Origin: JANRKT01 sp033763355
Lineage (GTDB): Bacteria > Bacteroidota > Bacteroidia > Chitinophagales > Chitinophagaceae
NCBI GenBank assembly: GCA_033763355.1
Contig: JANRKT010000081.1
Span: 1-34,857, forward strand
Length of the DNA stretch: 34,857 nucleotides
Direction: 5' to 3'
The number at the start of each line of letters is the position of its first letter. The first letter of the stretch is position 1. The translations under genes were made by a program, and so were the position numbers. Positions 24,422 to 32,570 of this stretch are shown here, piece by piece. The notes under the pieces were generated by a model, which saw only the letters and a list, made by a program, of their open reading frames with translations, was not told the origin of the DNA and made no database searches.

Positions 24422-25367
24422 ATTTCCCCATCCACACCACTTTTTGCTCTGCCTTATGCGCTTTACTGATGATGTCTTTGTACAGTTCAGGCCGCCTTGC
24501 TTTAATGTAACGGTATCCGCCAGCCTGTGTAAGTTTTTCGGGGATTAATGTGGCCGTAACCAAATCATCACCCAATGTCCTGCATTCAGCAATAATATCT
24601 CCAAAAGGGTCAATGATCATGGAGCAGCCGTTTTTTAACTGGTCATCATCCATGCCAATGGGGTTTGAAAACACCGCATATACGGCATTATCATAAGCCC
24701 TTGCCGGCAGCCATTTCATCAGCCATTCCCTGCCTTTCATGCCTTCAAATTCCAAACGAAGAGATACAGGATCTGTTTCACGGTTTATCCAGAGTTCAGG
24801 ATCAACAAAACCGGCGCCGGGCCTTGTTGATGGCGTGCACATGGTAACATGCGGCATGAAGATAATATCGGCGCCAAGCAGTTTTGTGGCCCTTACATTT
24901 TCAATGATGTTGTTGTCGTAACAAATCAGTATCCCGCATTTCCATCCGTTTAATTCAAACACGGTATAACTGTTGCCCGGGTTTAAAAAAGGGTTGATAA
25001 ACGGGTGGAGTTTCCTGTGCTTGGCAACCAATCCATTTTTATCAACGCATACATACGCTTTAAATAAATTATCATCACGGTCTTTTTCAAACAGCCCCGC
25101 CAGAACGGCAACATCATGTTTTACAGCAATAGCAGTAAGTTTTTTAATGCTTTCCCCTTCCGGTACCAGTTCTGCCAGTTCAAGCATCTGTTCTTTTGAA
25201 AGATGCCGGGCAAACGTGTAACCTGTAACCGAACATTCATGAAAAGCAATTGCATGGCTGCCCTGCTGCGCAGCTTTTTTTGCAAGCCTGTCAATAACAG
25301 AAAGGTTATAGGCTTTGTCCCCGCTGCGGTGCTCAAACTGGGCTGAAGAAATTCTTATGTTTTCCAT
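24420..25367 (-). CDS. Nitrilase-superfamily amidohydrolase (carbon-nitrogen hydrolase)
   Basis: The 315-residue enzyme has the full Glu-Lys-Cys triad: Glu44 in FHECSVTGY, Lys119 in KHRKLHPF and Cys149 in ILICYDNN. The text RAYDNAVYAVFSNPIG and the GCSMIIDPFGDIIAE strand are typical of aliphatic amidase/N-carbamoyl hydrolase-like members. The insertion around residues 175-200 (STRPGAGFVDPELWINRETDP) is longer than in short family members and may shape the substrate pocket. The substrate is unknown. The gene is divergent from the DUF5916 protein, with a TATAAATTTA motif about 25 nt upstream of its ATG. Confidence 0.9.
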   Translation of the reverse strand: MENIRISSAQFEHRSGDKAYNLSVIDRLAKKAAQQGSHAIAFHECSVTGYTFARHLSKEQMLELAELVPEGESIKKLTAIAVKHDVAVLAGLFEKDRDDNLFKAYVCVDKNGLVAKHRKLHPFINPFLNPGNSYTVFELNGWKCGILICYDNNIIENVRATKLLGADIIFMPHVTMCTPSTRPGAGFVDPELWINRETDPVSLRLEFEGMKGREWLMKWLPARAYDNAVYAVFSNPIGMDDDQLKNGCSMIIDPFGDIIAECRTLGDDLVTATLIPEKLTQAGGYRYIKARRPELYKDIISKAHKAEQKVVWMGK

Positions 25368-25495
25368 TTTATAATTTTACCGTTCCGCCTGTATAAATTT
25401 AAGGCATTCAGTCATTCATTTATTGCATCTTGCCATTAAAGTATTTAAGTCAAAAATATAGCGCTGGTATTTTTTTAAACACGTGTTCCCGTATA

Positions 25496-27709
25496 ATGAT
25501 CAGGCAAGTTACTTTTTTGCTGTTTTTTATTTCACCTGCAGTTTTTGCGCAGGATGCTGAAATTTTTAAACCTGCTTCCATCAAAAAAGAAATTGAAGCG
25601 GTGCAGGTATCTTCTTTTCTGCGCATAGATGGCGTAATGAATGAAGCGGAATGGAAGCTGGCAAAACCTTCGCCGCGTTTTGTGCAGATAGAACCTTACC
25701 AGGGGCAAAGCCCAAACCATGAAACCGAAGTGAGGGTTTTATACAACCGGCAGTATTTATACTTTGGTATCTTCTCTCATGATTCGCTCGGAAAAAAAGC
25801 CATTCGTGCCACTGATTTCAGAAGGGATTTCAATTTCCGGCAGCATGACCTTGTTACTTTATCATTTGACGGCTTTAATGATAAACGCAATGCCATGTCT
25901 CTTGCTGTAAATGCATATGGTGTGCAGCGTGACCTGCTGGCATTTGATGATACCTATTATGATATTGACTGGGATGGCCTCTGGCGGGTAAGAACCACAA
26001 GAACAGATTCAGGATGGATTGCAGAGATAGCTATACCGTGGCAAACATTACGTTACCCCAAAACCACTGACAGCATCCAGAACTGGGGATTTAATATTTA
26101 CCGCAACCGGAGGCTTACCAATGAGATCACAGCGTTTTCTCCGTTTCCCCGTTCCTTCAGTTCAGTAAGGATGGATTATGCAGGCGTGCTGAAAAATTTA
26201 AAACCCCCGCCGCCCAAACCCAATATCCGAATCCAGCCGTATTTTCTTACTTCTTATGATCACTACAAAAATTTTCCCGCCAGTGTAAAAGCAGAAGCAA
26301 CCAATTATAAGTTTGGCGGGGATTTAAAGTGGGCCATCAACCCTAACGCTGTTCTGGATTTAACCGCCAATACTGATTTTGCACAGGCCGATGCTGACCG
26401 GCAGGTAAATAATGTTACCCGGTTTTCGGTTTTCTTTCCTGAACGAAGACAGTTCTTTTTAGAGAATGCATCATTGTTTGCGGTGGGTGTGGCCCCCAAT
26501 GATGATTTGTCCGGTGGTTCCATGCGCATCCAACCTTTTTTCAGCCGGAGGATCGGGCTTGATGAAAGTGGCAACCCCATACCTATTGATGCAGGCGGAA
26601 GATTTGTGTACCGTTCTTCCAAAAGAAACTACGGTGCATTGATAATGCGGCAGCGTAAAACTGAAAATTCCCCTGCAGCTAATTTTTTTGTGGCAAGGTT
26701 CAGCGAAAATTTCGGCAGGCAAAACCGTATCGGTGCATTGATGACAGTAAAAAACCAACCGGGTGGTTCCAATGTGGTAAGCGCTGTTGATGGTTTCTTC
26801 CGTTTCAATGAATCACATTCGCTCAATACAATGCTTATACATTCTGCCACTACAACGCCTGGCGGCAAGAATGGCTTTGCAGGATATGCACAATACTATT
26901 ATACCAGTAACCAATGGAAACTCTGGTGGACACAATCTGTGGTTACTAAAGATTTCAATCCCGGAACCGGTTTTGTTTCCCGCAACGATGTGGTGGGCAC
27001 AACACCGGGCATCTTCTGGTATTACCGCGGCAGCAAACTTCCGTTTAAAAAGTTTATCCGTGCATTTGAGCCGGGCGTACTTACTGAATTTTATCACCAG
27101 GCATCAACAGGTAAACTGATAGAAAGGCAATTAAATTTTAATCCCGTCTGGCTCAATTTCCAGAACGGGGGTTATTTTGGTTATCTTATTAATCCGACTT
27201 TTCAAAGGTTAACAGAACCCTTTCAGCCATTGGGATTAAATATTGCTACGGATAATTACAACTATGTGCAGCACCAGTTTTATTTCAGTGCAGACCAGTC
27301 GAAAATTATTAACCTGCTTGTTAATTATACTTTCGGAACTTATTTTAATGGCAAACTGAGTTCTGCGGATTTAAGGTTGCAGTTTGCACCCGATCCGCAT
27401 TTTGCAATGGTTGCACGGTTTAACCGCAACCATTTTAAAGCGGTGGGAGAACCCAGAACCAATGCCACCGTTGACCTGTACAGCATTGAAGGACGGCTTG
27501 CACTGAACCCACGCCTGCAGCTTATCGGTTTTTACCAGCGCAATTCAGAAAACAAACTGCAGAATTACAATATCCGGCTTTCGTGGGAGTACCAGCCGCT
27601 TTCTTTTTTATACATTGTATTCAACCACCGCGGATTTGATAACCTTCAACGGGTAAGACAAGTTGAAGACCACGTGATAGGAAAGATCAGTTACCTGCGG
27701 CAGTTGTAA
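25496..27709 (+). CDS. DUF5916 outer-membrane protein with CBM9-like N-terminal domain
   Basis: The product has 737 residues from the ATG at 25496, which places a good signal peptide at residues 1-20 (MIRQVTFLLFFISPAVFAQD). Residues 35-230 match the CBM9-like sugar-binding module found in DUF5916 proteins (FLRIDGVMNEAEWKLAKP, WIAEIAIPW). The remaining 500 residues are a DUF5916 beta-barrel region, including FFPERRQFFLENASLF and the C-terminal repeats of short strands ending KISYLRQL. The family is frequent in Bacteroidota and is thought to sit in the outer membrane; its substrate is unknown. A fragment of a second copy follows downstream. Confidence 0.9.
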   Translation: MIRQVTFLLFFISPAVFAQDAEIFKPASIKKEIEAVQVSSFLRIDGVMNEAEWKLAKPSPRFVQIEPYQGQSPNHETEVRVLYNRQYLYFGIFSHDSLGKKAIRATDFRRDFNFRQHDLVTLSFDGFNDKRNAMSLAVNAYGVQRDLLAFDDTYYDIDWDGLWRVRTTRTDSGWIAEIAIPWQTLRYPKTTDSIQNWGFNIYRNRRLTNEITAFSPFPRSFSSVRMDYAGVLKNLKPPPPKPNIRIQPYFLTSYDHYKNFPASVKAEATNYKFGGDLKWAINPNAVLDLTANTDFAQADADRQVNNVTRFSVFFPERRQFFLENASLFAVGVAPNDDLSGGSMRIQPFFSRRIGLDESGNPIPIDAGGRFVYRSSKRNYGALIMRQRKTENSPAANFFVARFSENFGRQNRIGALMTVKNQPGGSNVVSAVDGFFRFNESHSLNTMLIHSATTTPGGKNGFAGYAQYYYTSNQWKLWWTQSVVTKDFNPGTGFVSRNDVVGTTPGIFWYYRGSKLPFKKFIRAFEPGVLTEFYHQASTGKLIERQLNFNPVWLNFQNGGYFGYLINPTFQRLTEPFQPLGLNIATDNYNYVQHQFYFSADQSKIINLLVNYTFGTYFNGKLSSADLRLQFAPDPHFAMVARFNRNHFKAVGEPRTNATVDLYSIEGRLALNPRLQLIGFYQRNSENKLQNYNIRLSWEYQPLSFLYIVFNHRGFDNLQRVRQVEDHVIGKISYLRQL

Positions 27710-27735
27710 TAAACTGTGAAGCTTAAAATATTAAG

Positions 27736-27804
27736 AGACCTGACGGGTTTCTGCAAGATAGCTGAAGAAAATACTCATGCTGAAAAGACCCGTCAGGTCT
27801 TTTT
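27736..27804 (+). terminator. Long-loop terminator after the DUF5916 gene
   Basis: Arms AGACCTGACGGGT (27736-27748) and ACCCGTCAGGTCT (27788-27800) are exact reverse complements with a 39-nt loop, followed by a run of T. The stop codon is 27 nt upstream. Confidence 0.65.
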
Positions 27805-27817
27805 ATTACACCCCTTA

Positions 27818-27892
27818 TTTGATAACCTTCAGCAGGTAAGACAAATTGAAGACCATGTGACAGGAACGATCAGTTACCTGCGGCAGCTCTGA
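27818..27892 (+). pseudogene. C-terminal remnant of a second DUF5916 gene
   Basis: These 75 nt repeat the last 25 codons of the intact DUF5916 gene (27635-27709) at close to nine in ten positions. They keep the frame, including the stop (TTTGAT...CAGCTCTGA). The encoded end is FDNLQQVRQIEDHVTGTISY plus LRQL, differing at four residues. No start codon or upstream homology is present; the sequence before it is the terminator of the intact gene. It is best read as the last piece of a tandem paralogue that was deleted. Confidence 0.75.
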
Positions 27893-27912
27893 TGCACCGG
27901 ATGCACGTGCAG

Positions 27913-28332
27913 TTATAATTGTTTTGAAAAATGATGTGATGCCAGTATAAAACCTTTGTTGAGGTAAAGCCGGTGGGCATCATGACGCTGGTAGCCTGAA
28001 TCAAGTGTTACGCAATTGTAGCCATTCTGCCGGGCAAGTTCAGTTACATGGTCAAGCAACAAACCCGCATAGCCTTTGCCTCTTGCTTCGGGTAAAGAGC
28101 TCAGGTCATCAATATAAAAATGTTTCCCATTAAAAAGGTATTGCTGGTAGCGGAAACCGATTGCTGAAACCGCCCTGCCGTTTTCTTCAATGTAAGCAAG
28201 CCGGTAACCTTCTGTTATCATTTCTTTTACCATCGGCAAAAAATGTTCATCGTTAAGATGGGGGCGCAACACTTTTAAAACTTCCCTGCATTTAAGAATG
28301 TCTTCGTCTGTTAAGGCGGTTTTTATTTTCAT
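27913..28332 (-). CDS. GNAT-family N-acetyltransferase
   Basis: The 139-residue protein has the GNAT acetyl-CoA site ARGKGYAG (residues 83-90, the R/Q-x-x-G-x-G/A motif) preceded by the strand FYIDDLSSLPE. The last conserved segment AHRLYLNKGF, with its tyrosine, is also in place. It should transfer an acetyl group from acetyl-CoA to an amine; the substrate is unknown. The start is the ATG at 28332. It is the downstream neighbour of the rhomboid gene on the same strand with 42 nt between, so the two may be co-transcribed. Confidence 0.9.
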   Translation of the reverse strand: MKIKTALTDEDILKCREVLKVLRPHLNDEHFLPMVKEMITEGYRLAYIEENGRAVSAIGFRYQQYLFNGKHFYIDDLSSLPEARGKGYAGLLLDHVTELARQNGYNCVTLDSGYQRHDAHRLYLNKGFILASHHFSKQL

Positions 28333-28374
28333 GCGCTTTTATGGTGCTCATTTTTAAGTTAAGTAATAATGCCC

Positions 28375-29217
28375 CTATCTTCTTTCTTTTGAATACTGTT
28401 TAAGTATTTCTTTTTCTTTTTTGCTGAGGCTGTTCATCCCTTTCTGGTGTATTTTTTCCAGTATCCGGTCAACCTCCTGCTGTATGTTGTTTTTTTCAAC
28501 ATTGTATTTCTGGTCAGCATTGTAATACTTTTTGTTTTTCTTAAAAAAGAAATTGTCTATAAGTAAAACATGGGGGCGGCTTATGATAATATAAATAAAG
28601 ATGATTGAAGGAACGGCCACTGCAAGTATGGGCAGGTAATTATAAACAAGCGAAGAGGGTTTAATTAAAATAGCGATGGCCATACCAATTAACGCCCCGC
28701 CCAGGTGCGCTTCATGGCCTATATTGTCACGCTTGGACCTGATACCGTATATGGAAAACAATACAAACATAAGCCCATATACCCAACCGGGAATGGAAAC
28801 CGGTATAAAAAAGAAGCCAATGCCCTGGCCGGGGTTAAGCGTTATGGAAGCGAATATAATTCCGCACACAGCACCTGATGCGCCCACTGAACTGTAACTG
28901 CCATGCCTCTTATGTATAAAGAGAGCAAAGAGGTTGCCGCCGGCAAGGCTTGCGAAATAAACAAGCAGAAAGGGCAGCCAGCCCAGGTAGAGCTCAATGC
29001 TGCTGAAAAAATAAAGTGAGAGCATGTTGAAGATAAGGTGTGTCCACCCCACATGCAAAAAGCCGGAAGTTACCAGTCTTTTGTAATCCCTGTTCAGGAG
29101 CACCTTGTCCACTTCAAACTCATACGCTTCAAAAAAAGACGGGCTTGTTAAACCCCTGTAAGAAAAAATAATGTTTGCAACTATGAGCAATAAAGTAATG
29201 ATACCTGTGTCTGCCAT
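28375..29217 (-). CDS. Rhomboid intramembrane serine protease
   Basis: The 280-residue protein has six hydrophobic spans in about the first 220 residues. The catalytic dyad is visible as Ser114 in GASGAVCG and His171 in HEAHLGGALIG, with the oxyanion-supporting Asn64 in HLIFNM. Residues 225-280 form a lysine-rich cytoplasmic tail ending in a helix (NSLSKKEKEILKQYS), the C-terminal extension common in Bacteroidota rhomboids. It cleaves transmembrane substrates in the inner membrane; targets are unknown. A TATAAATTTA-type element lies 28 nt upstream. Confidence 0.93.
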   Translation of the reverse strand: MADTGIITLLLIVANIIFSYRGLTSPSFFEAYEFEVDKVLLNRDYKRLVTSGFLHVGWTHLIFNMLSLYFFSSIELYLGWLPFLLVYFASLAGGNLFALFIHKRHGSYSSVGASGAVCGIIFASITLNPGQGIGFFFIPVSIPGWVYGLMFVLFSIYGIRSKRDNIGHEAHLGGALIGMAIAILIKPSSLVYNYLPILAVAVPSIIFIYIIISRPHVLLIDNFFFKKNKKYYNADQKYNVEKNNIQQEVDRILEKIHQKGMNSLSKKEKEILKQYSKERR

Positions 29218-29244
29218 GGGTAAATGCCGGGGATGCCTGGGCGG

Positions 29245-29261
29245 TTATAAATTTACGCAAT
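29245..29261 (-). promoter_or_regulatory. Shared 17-mer element upstream of the rhomboid gene
   Basis: TTATAAATTTACGCAAT (plus orientation) is identical to 31207-31223, which lies upstream of the second nitrilase gene. On the minus strand it contains TAAATTTA, close to the -7 consensus TAnnTTTG. It sits 28 nt before the ATG. Confidence 0.45.
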
Positions 29262-29340
29262 TCGCATATACCCCCTGCTGTTATGGCTCAAAAAACCTGC
29301 AGCACACCCATTCTGCTTTTCCTGCTGCCCCGCAGGCAGG

Positions 29341-29364
29341 TATGTGGTGAAATTTTACCACATA
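29341..29364. repeat. Hairpin in the rhomboid-GH5 intergenic region
   Basis: TATGTGGT (29341-29348) and ACCACATA (29357-29364) pair perfectly around GAAATTTT. The surrounding text, with repeated ACATAG and AGATAG pieces, resembles dispersed intergenic repeats seen in Bacteroidota genomes. Apart from this hairpin, the 254-nt gap 29218-29471 holds only the 17-mer promoter element at 29245. Confidence 0.4.
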
Positions 29365-29471
29365 GGCAGATAAGAAACATAGAAATCAGATAGAACTGAC
29401 TGTATCACTGTTGAGGTTTAATATATTTCAATAGCACAACATGTTAATATCTGTGTGTTCCTTCTGTATGG

Positions 29472-30440
29472 TTATTTTTTACCCCTGTTGTATTTCAGTA
29501 TCAGCTCTTTTGTTTTCAAGCCAGATTCTTTCAGGTCTTTATCGCCCCATGGCCCTTCAGAAGAAGCGGTAGGTAATAAAATTGAACAGGTTTCATTTTT
29601 ATCCGCCACTGCCCAGGTAAGCCAGCTGATCTTATTTTTCTCGGCCCATTCAATCCATTTGTTCCATTCTTCATAGTTCACCGGGCCGTCGCCGGTTGCT
29701 TCCATGCCTGCCGATTCAGAAATGAATACCGGCAGCCCTTTACCGAGTGCATAATCACATCTGTCACGCAGCCATTGTTTGTGCGTGGCTGCATAAAAAT
29801 GTATAGTGTACATTAAGTTGCTATGCCCTTTTATCGGGTCATCTGCTGCGAGGTGAAGGTCCTGCGTCCAGTGGGGCGAACCAACAAGGATGATATTATC
29901 CGGGTCAGCCGAACGTATAACAGCAATAATTTCTTCTGAATATTTTTTTACTTCGGCCCATGATTCCTTATCGGGCTCGTTAAAAATTTCATAGATCACA
30001 TGCGGATATTTTCCGTAAGTGGTTGCCATTTCTTTAAAAAATGCCTTAGCTGCTTCAAGGTTGATGTTGTGGCTGTGCCAGTCAATGATTACATAAATAT
30101 CTTCTTTGATGGCGGCGTCCACCACTGCTTTTATTTTTTCTTTCGACCATTCCGGTTTTTGCAGGTAGGCGCCGTCTGGTTCAATGCCCATTGCGGCCCT
30201 TACTATATTGCATTTCCAGTCATCCTTTAGCCATTTTACTGCGCCGGCATTGTAAAACCGCGGCCACCAGTTGTGCCAGCTAAAGCTCATGCCCCTCAGT
30301 ACAATGGTATTTCTTTTTTTATCTTTCAGCTGTGTCCCTTCCACGTTCAGCCGGCCATGTTTTTTTACAAACTGTGCATTTGCAATATTGCCAAACAAAA
30401 AAAAGATGAATAATGAAATAAAGACTTTATAAACTTTCAT
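29472..30440 (-). CDS. Secreted glycoside hydrolase family 5 (endoglucanase-like)
   Basis: The 322-residue enzyme has a signal peptide (cleavage likely after ANA, residue 22). Its GH5 (cellulase, subfamily 2-like) barrel carries Glu155 in EIFNEPD as acid/base and Glu242 in VFISESAG as nucleophile. His122 in IIDWHSH and His214 in YTIHFYAATH are also in the usual places. It should cut beta-1,4-glucans or related polymers outside the inner membrane. There is no carbohydrate-binding module, and no SusC/SusD pair nearby, so it is not in a typical polysaccharide-utilisation locus. It follows the second nitrilase gene by only 12 nt. Confidence 0.93.
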   Translation of the reverse strand: MKVYKVFISLFIFFLFGNIANAQFVKKHGRLNVEGTQLKDKKRNTIVLRGMSFSWHNWWPRFYNAGAVKWLKDDWKCNIVRAAMGIEPDGAYLQKPEWSKEKIKAVVDAAIKEDIYVIIDWHSHNINLEAAKAFFKEMATTYGKYPHVIYEIFNEPDKESWAEVKKYSEEIIAVIRSADPDNIILVGSPHWTQDLHLAADDPIKGHSNLMYTIHFYAATHKQWLRDRCDYALGKGLPVFISESAGMEATGDGPVNYEEWNKWIEWAEKNKISWLTWAVADKNETCSILLPTASSEGPWGDKDLKESGLKTKELILKYNRGKK

Positions 30441-30452
30441 TTGCCAATGGGT

Positions 30453-31181
30453 TTATATTGTTTCTTCAATTACTTCGCCGGTTTCTGTATCATAAATCAA
30501 TATCCCTTCACTTTTGTTGTCCAGCCTGCCTGCGAGCAGCCCTTTATTATCCCATACAGCGCTGTTGCCGTAACTTTCAAAATTGTCGCAATAACCAATG
30601 CAATTAGACATTAAAACCGTCATTGCATATTTTTTTGCAATTCCCGGAAAATGCAGCAACGCTTTATCAATACCTTTTTGGGACTTGGCAACACTTGCAA
30701 CATAAATTTCTGCACCAAGCCTGCTTGCGTTTTCTGAATGACCGGGCTGTAAAGATTCATAACAGATTGCAGGGGCAATTTTTTTATTGCCCGTTGTGAA
30801 GATAACCTGGCTGTTGCCGCAAACAAAATAAGGGAACTCATCTTCGTGCAGTTGCTGTTTTGAATAAGTGAGCCTTGGTTTACCAGGCTGAAAAATAACC
30901 ATGCTGATCTGTATTCCTTTTTCCGACTTTATCGGGATACCCAGGCCAATTGTTAATTGATGGGTGTTGCTGATGTTTTGAAAATCATCAAGCCTGCTGT
31001 CACCCTGTTCTGTTGCCAGTTCCTCCGACAACCCGGGTTCATAACCTGTTACGGAAAGTTCAGGAAAAAATATGGCATCCGCTTGATATGAAACAGCAAG
31101 CGCTGTAAATTTTTTGTGCATTTCAATATTTGCTGCAATATCACCTTTCACCGGCCTTGTTTGCGCCACACTTATTTTCAT
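30453..31181 (-). CDS. Nitrilase-superfamily amidohydrolase, short form
   Basis: The 242-residue protein has Glu41 (FPELSVTGY), Lys108 (YSKQQLHEDE) and Cys140 (APAICYESL) as the Glu-Lys-Cys triad. It is a short, single-domain member of the carbon-nitrogen hydrolase family, clearly different from the 315-residue one at 24420. The strand NSAVWDNKGLLAGRLD is typical. The substrate (amide, nitrile or N-carbamoyl compound) cannot be told. It is followed after 12 nt by the GH5 gene, which suggests co-transcription from the element at 31207-31223. Confidence 0.87.
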   Translation of the reverse strand: MKISVAQTRPVKGDIAANIEMHKKFTALAVSYQADAIFFPELSVTGYEPGLSEELATEQGDSRLDDFQNISNTHQLTIGLGIPIKSEKGIQISMVIFQPGKPRLTYSKQQLHEDEFPYFVCGNSQVIFTTGNKKIAPAICYESLQPGHSENASRLGAEIYVASVAKSQKGIDKALLHFPGIAKKYAMTVLMSNCIGYCDNFESYGNSAVWDNKGLLAGRLDNKSEGILIYDTETGEVIEETI

Positions 31182-31206
31182 GATGTTGTTTGCTTTTGCT
31201 GCTGGA

Positions 31207-31223
31207 TTATAAATTTACGCAAT
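31207..31223 (-). promoter_or_regulatory. Shared 17-mer element upstream of the nitrilase-GH5 pair
   Basis: Identical to 29245-29261; it lies 26 nt before the ATG at 31181, nearly the same distance as in the rhomboid gene. A shorter version (TATAAATTTA, 25392-25401) lies 25 nt before the other nitrilase gene. Confidence 0.45.
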
Positions 31224-31257
31224 CATACATAATAGTTTTGATTTTGGGTAAGGATCA

Positions 31258-31370
31258 GTTTGTCATTCCGATTTCGTCTCAGGGGAAGGGGAATCTGAAA
31301 GATAAAGTAACAAGCAGACATTATTAAGTAATTTAGATGCCTTCCCGCTTATAGCGGGAGCATGACAAAC
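31258..31370. repeat. MITE/REP-like palindromic repeat, copy 1
   Basis: This element of about 113 nt has 9-nt terminal inverted repeats, GTTTGTCAT at the left and ATGACAAAC at the right, and an internal hairpin (CCCGC TTATA GCGGG). It shares blocks TGTCATTCCGA, GGAATCTG and TAGATGCCTTCCCGC with the next copy. It encodes nothing. The 463-nt gene-free region 31182-31644 consists of these two copies, a 69-nt spacer with nothing recognisable, and short flanks. Confidence 0.7.
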
Positions 31371-31439
31371 TCTGTGGGGTGATCTGAAATCAAATGGAAT
31401 GGCAGAACTCCGGTTTACACTTGCACATAAAAAGTAGTC

Positions 31440-31579
31440 TGTCATTCCGACGCTGCTGAAGCAGGGCCTTTGTGCGTTGCGCAGCAGAGGAATCTGTTTG
31501 AAAAAACTTTACTTATTATTTTATCTTATAGATGCCTTCCCGCACTTTGCGTGACAAGCCATTCACCGGCATGACAAAC
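31440..31579. repeat. MITE/REP-like palindromic repeat, copy 2
   Basis: A second copy in the same orientation, about 140 nt long, begins TGTCATTCCGACGC and ends GGCATGACAAAC. It has an extra inner hairpin region (around CGCTGCTGAAGC and GCGCAGCAG). The shared blocks with copy 1 are in the same order, while the middle differs in length. Confidence 0.7.
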
Positions 31580-31644
31580 AAACTGACCCACTACCTGATT
31601 TGCCCCCGGCTGCATACCATTTCATTTTTTATTAGATTAGCGAT

Positions 31645-32517
31645 ATGAAAAAAATACCCCTTGCTTTTATTGTTTTATCCTGCCTTGCTGTTTCGGCACA
31701 AACCGGCTCCGAAATATTCCTGTTTGATATGAAAATTGCAAACGGGCAGGTATTTCTTTCGGGCGGAATAAACTTTACAAACCATAAAGGTTACGACAAC
31801 CAGCCTTTCTTTCATCCCTCTCAGCCGGTAATTTATTTTTCTTCTTTTAACGACAGCGGCCGGAGTGATATTAAATATTACAATTATCAAACAAAGGAAA
31901 CAAAGAACCTCACGGTGACAGATGAAAGGGAATATTCGCCTGTGGTAACACCTGACGGGCAATTTATTTCCTGCATTATACAAAGGGATAATGGTGCACA
32001 GGACCTCGGTAAATACCCCATTGAAGGCGGCAAACCTGTTATCCTCATCAATCATCTTAAAATCGGGTACCATGCATGGGCCGGGACGGATAAACTGTTG
32101 CTGTTTGTGCTGGATGACAGTTCCGGTAATTCGCTGCATTACTATTACCTGGAAAATAACGCCGACGTTGTTATTGCTGAAAACATCGGCCGGAGCCTGC
32201 ATAAAATACCCGGGCAGGATGCCATGAGCTTTGTTCAGAAAATTTCTTCAACATTGTCGGTAATAAAAAAGTTTAAAATGGCCACTGGTGTTATCGCTAC
32301 CATTGTTGCAACCCTTCCGGGACAGGACCACCTGACATGGCTGCAAAACAACATGCTGCTGATGAGCGACGGGACCAGGTTTTTTTCGTGCATTGACAGG
32401 CATGAAACCAGCTGGCAACCGGTAATTGCTGAAGGAAACACTGCAGCGCTGAAGGGCGTAACAAGGCTTGCAGTAAATGCTGATAATACCAAACTGGCGG
32501 TGGTGGTGAGTGAGTAA
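31645..32517 (+). CDS. Secreted TolB-like beta-propeller protein
   Basis: The 290-residue protein has a signal peptide (MKKIPLAFIVLSCLAVSA, residues 1-18) and WD40-like PD40 repeats. The clearest are around residues 53-85 (QPFFHPSQPVIYFSSFNDSG) and 95-125 (YSPVVTPDGQFISCII), with a weaker last one (LAVNADNTKLAVV) at the end. It looks like a small TolB-type propeller in the periplasm, but there is no TolB N-terminal domain and no tol genes nearby, so it is not TolB itself. Function is unknown. It stands alone downstream of the repeat region. Confidence 0.8.
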   Translation: MKKIPLAFIVLSCLAVSAQTGSEIFLFDMKIANGQVFLSGGINFTNHKGYDNQPFFHPSQPVIYFSSFNDSGRSDIKYYNYQTKETKNLTVTDEREYSPVVTPDGQFISCIIQRDNGAQDLGKYPIEGGKPVILINHLKIGYHAWAGTDKLLLFVLDDSSGNSLHYYYLENNADVVIAENIGRSLHKIPGQDAMSFVQKISSTLSVIKKFKMATGVIATIVATLPGQDHLTWLQNNMLLMSDGTRFFSCIDRHETSWQPVIAEGNTAALKGVTRLAVNADNTKLAVVVSE

Positions 32518-32570
32518 ACGGAAAACCCGGCCGGCTTATCCTGTAAAGGATTACAACCTGTGCCCCTGCA

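Noticed and set aside
25478..25487. Palindrome AACACGTGTT just before the DUF5916 start
   Set aside because: It is a perfect 10-bp palindrome but short, and no promoter element is paired with it, so chance is a reasonable explanation.
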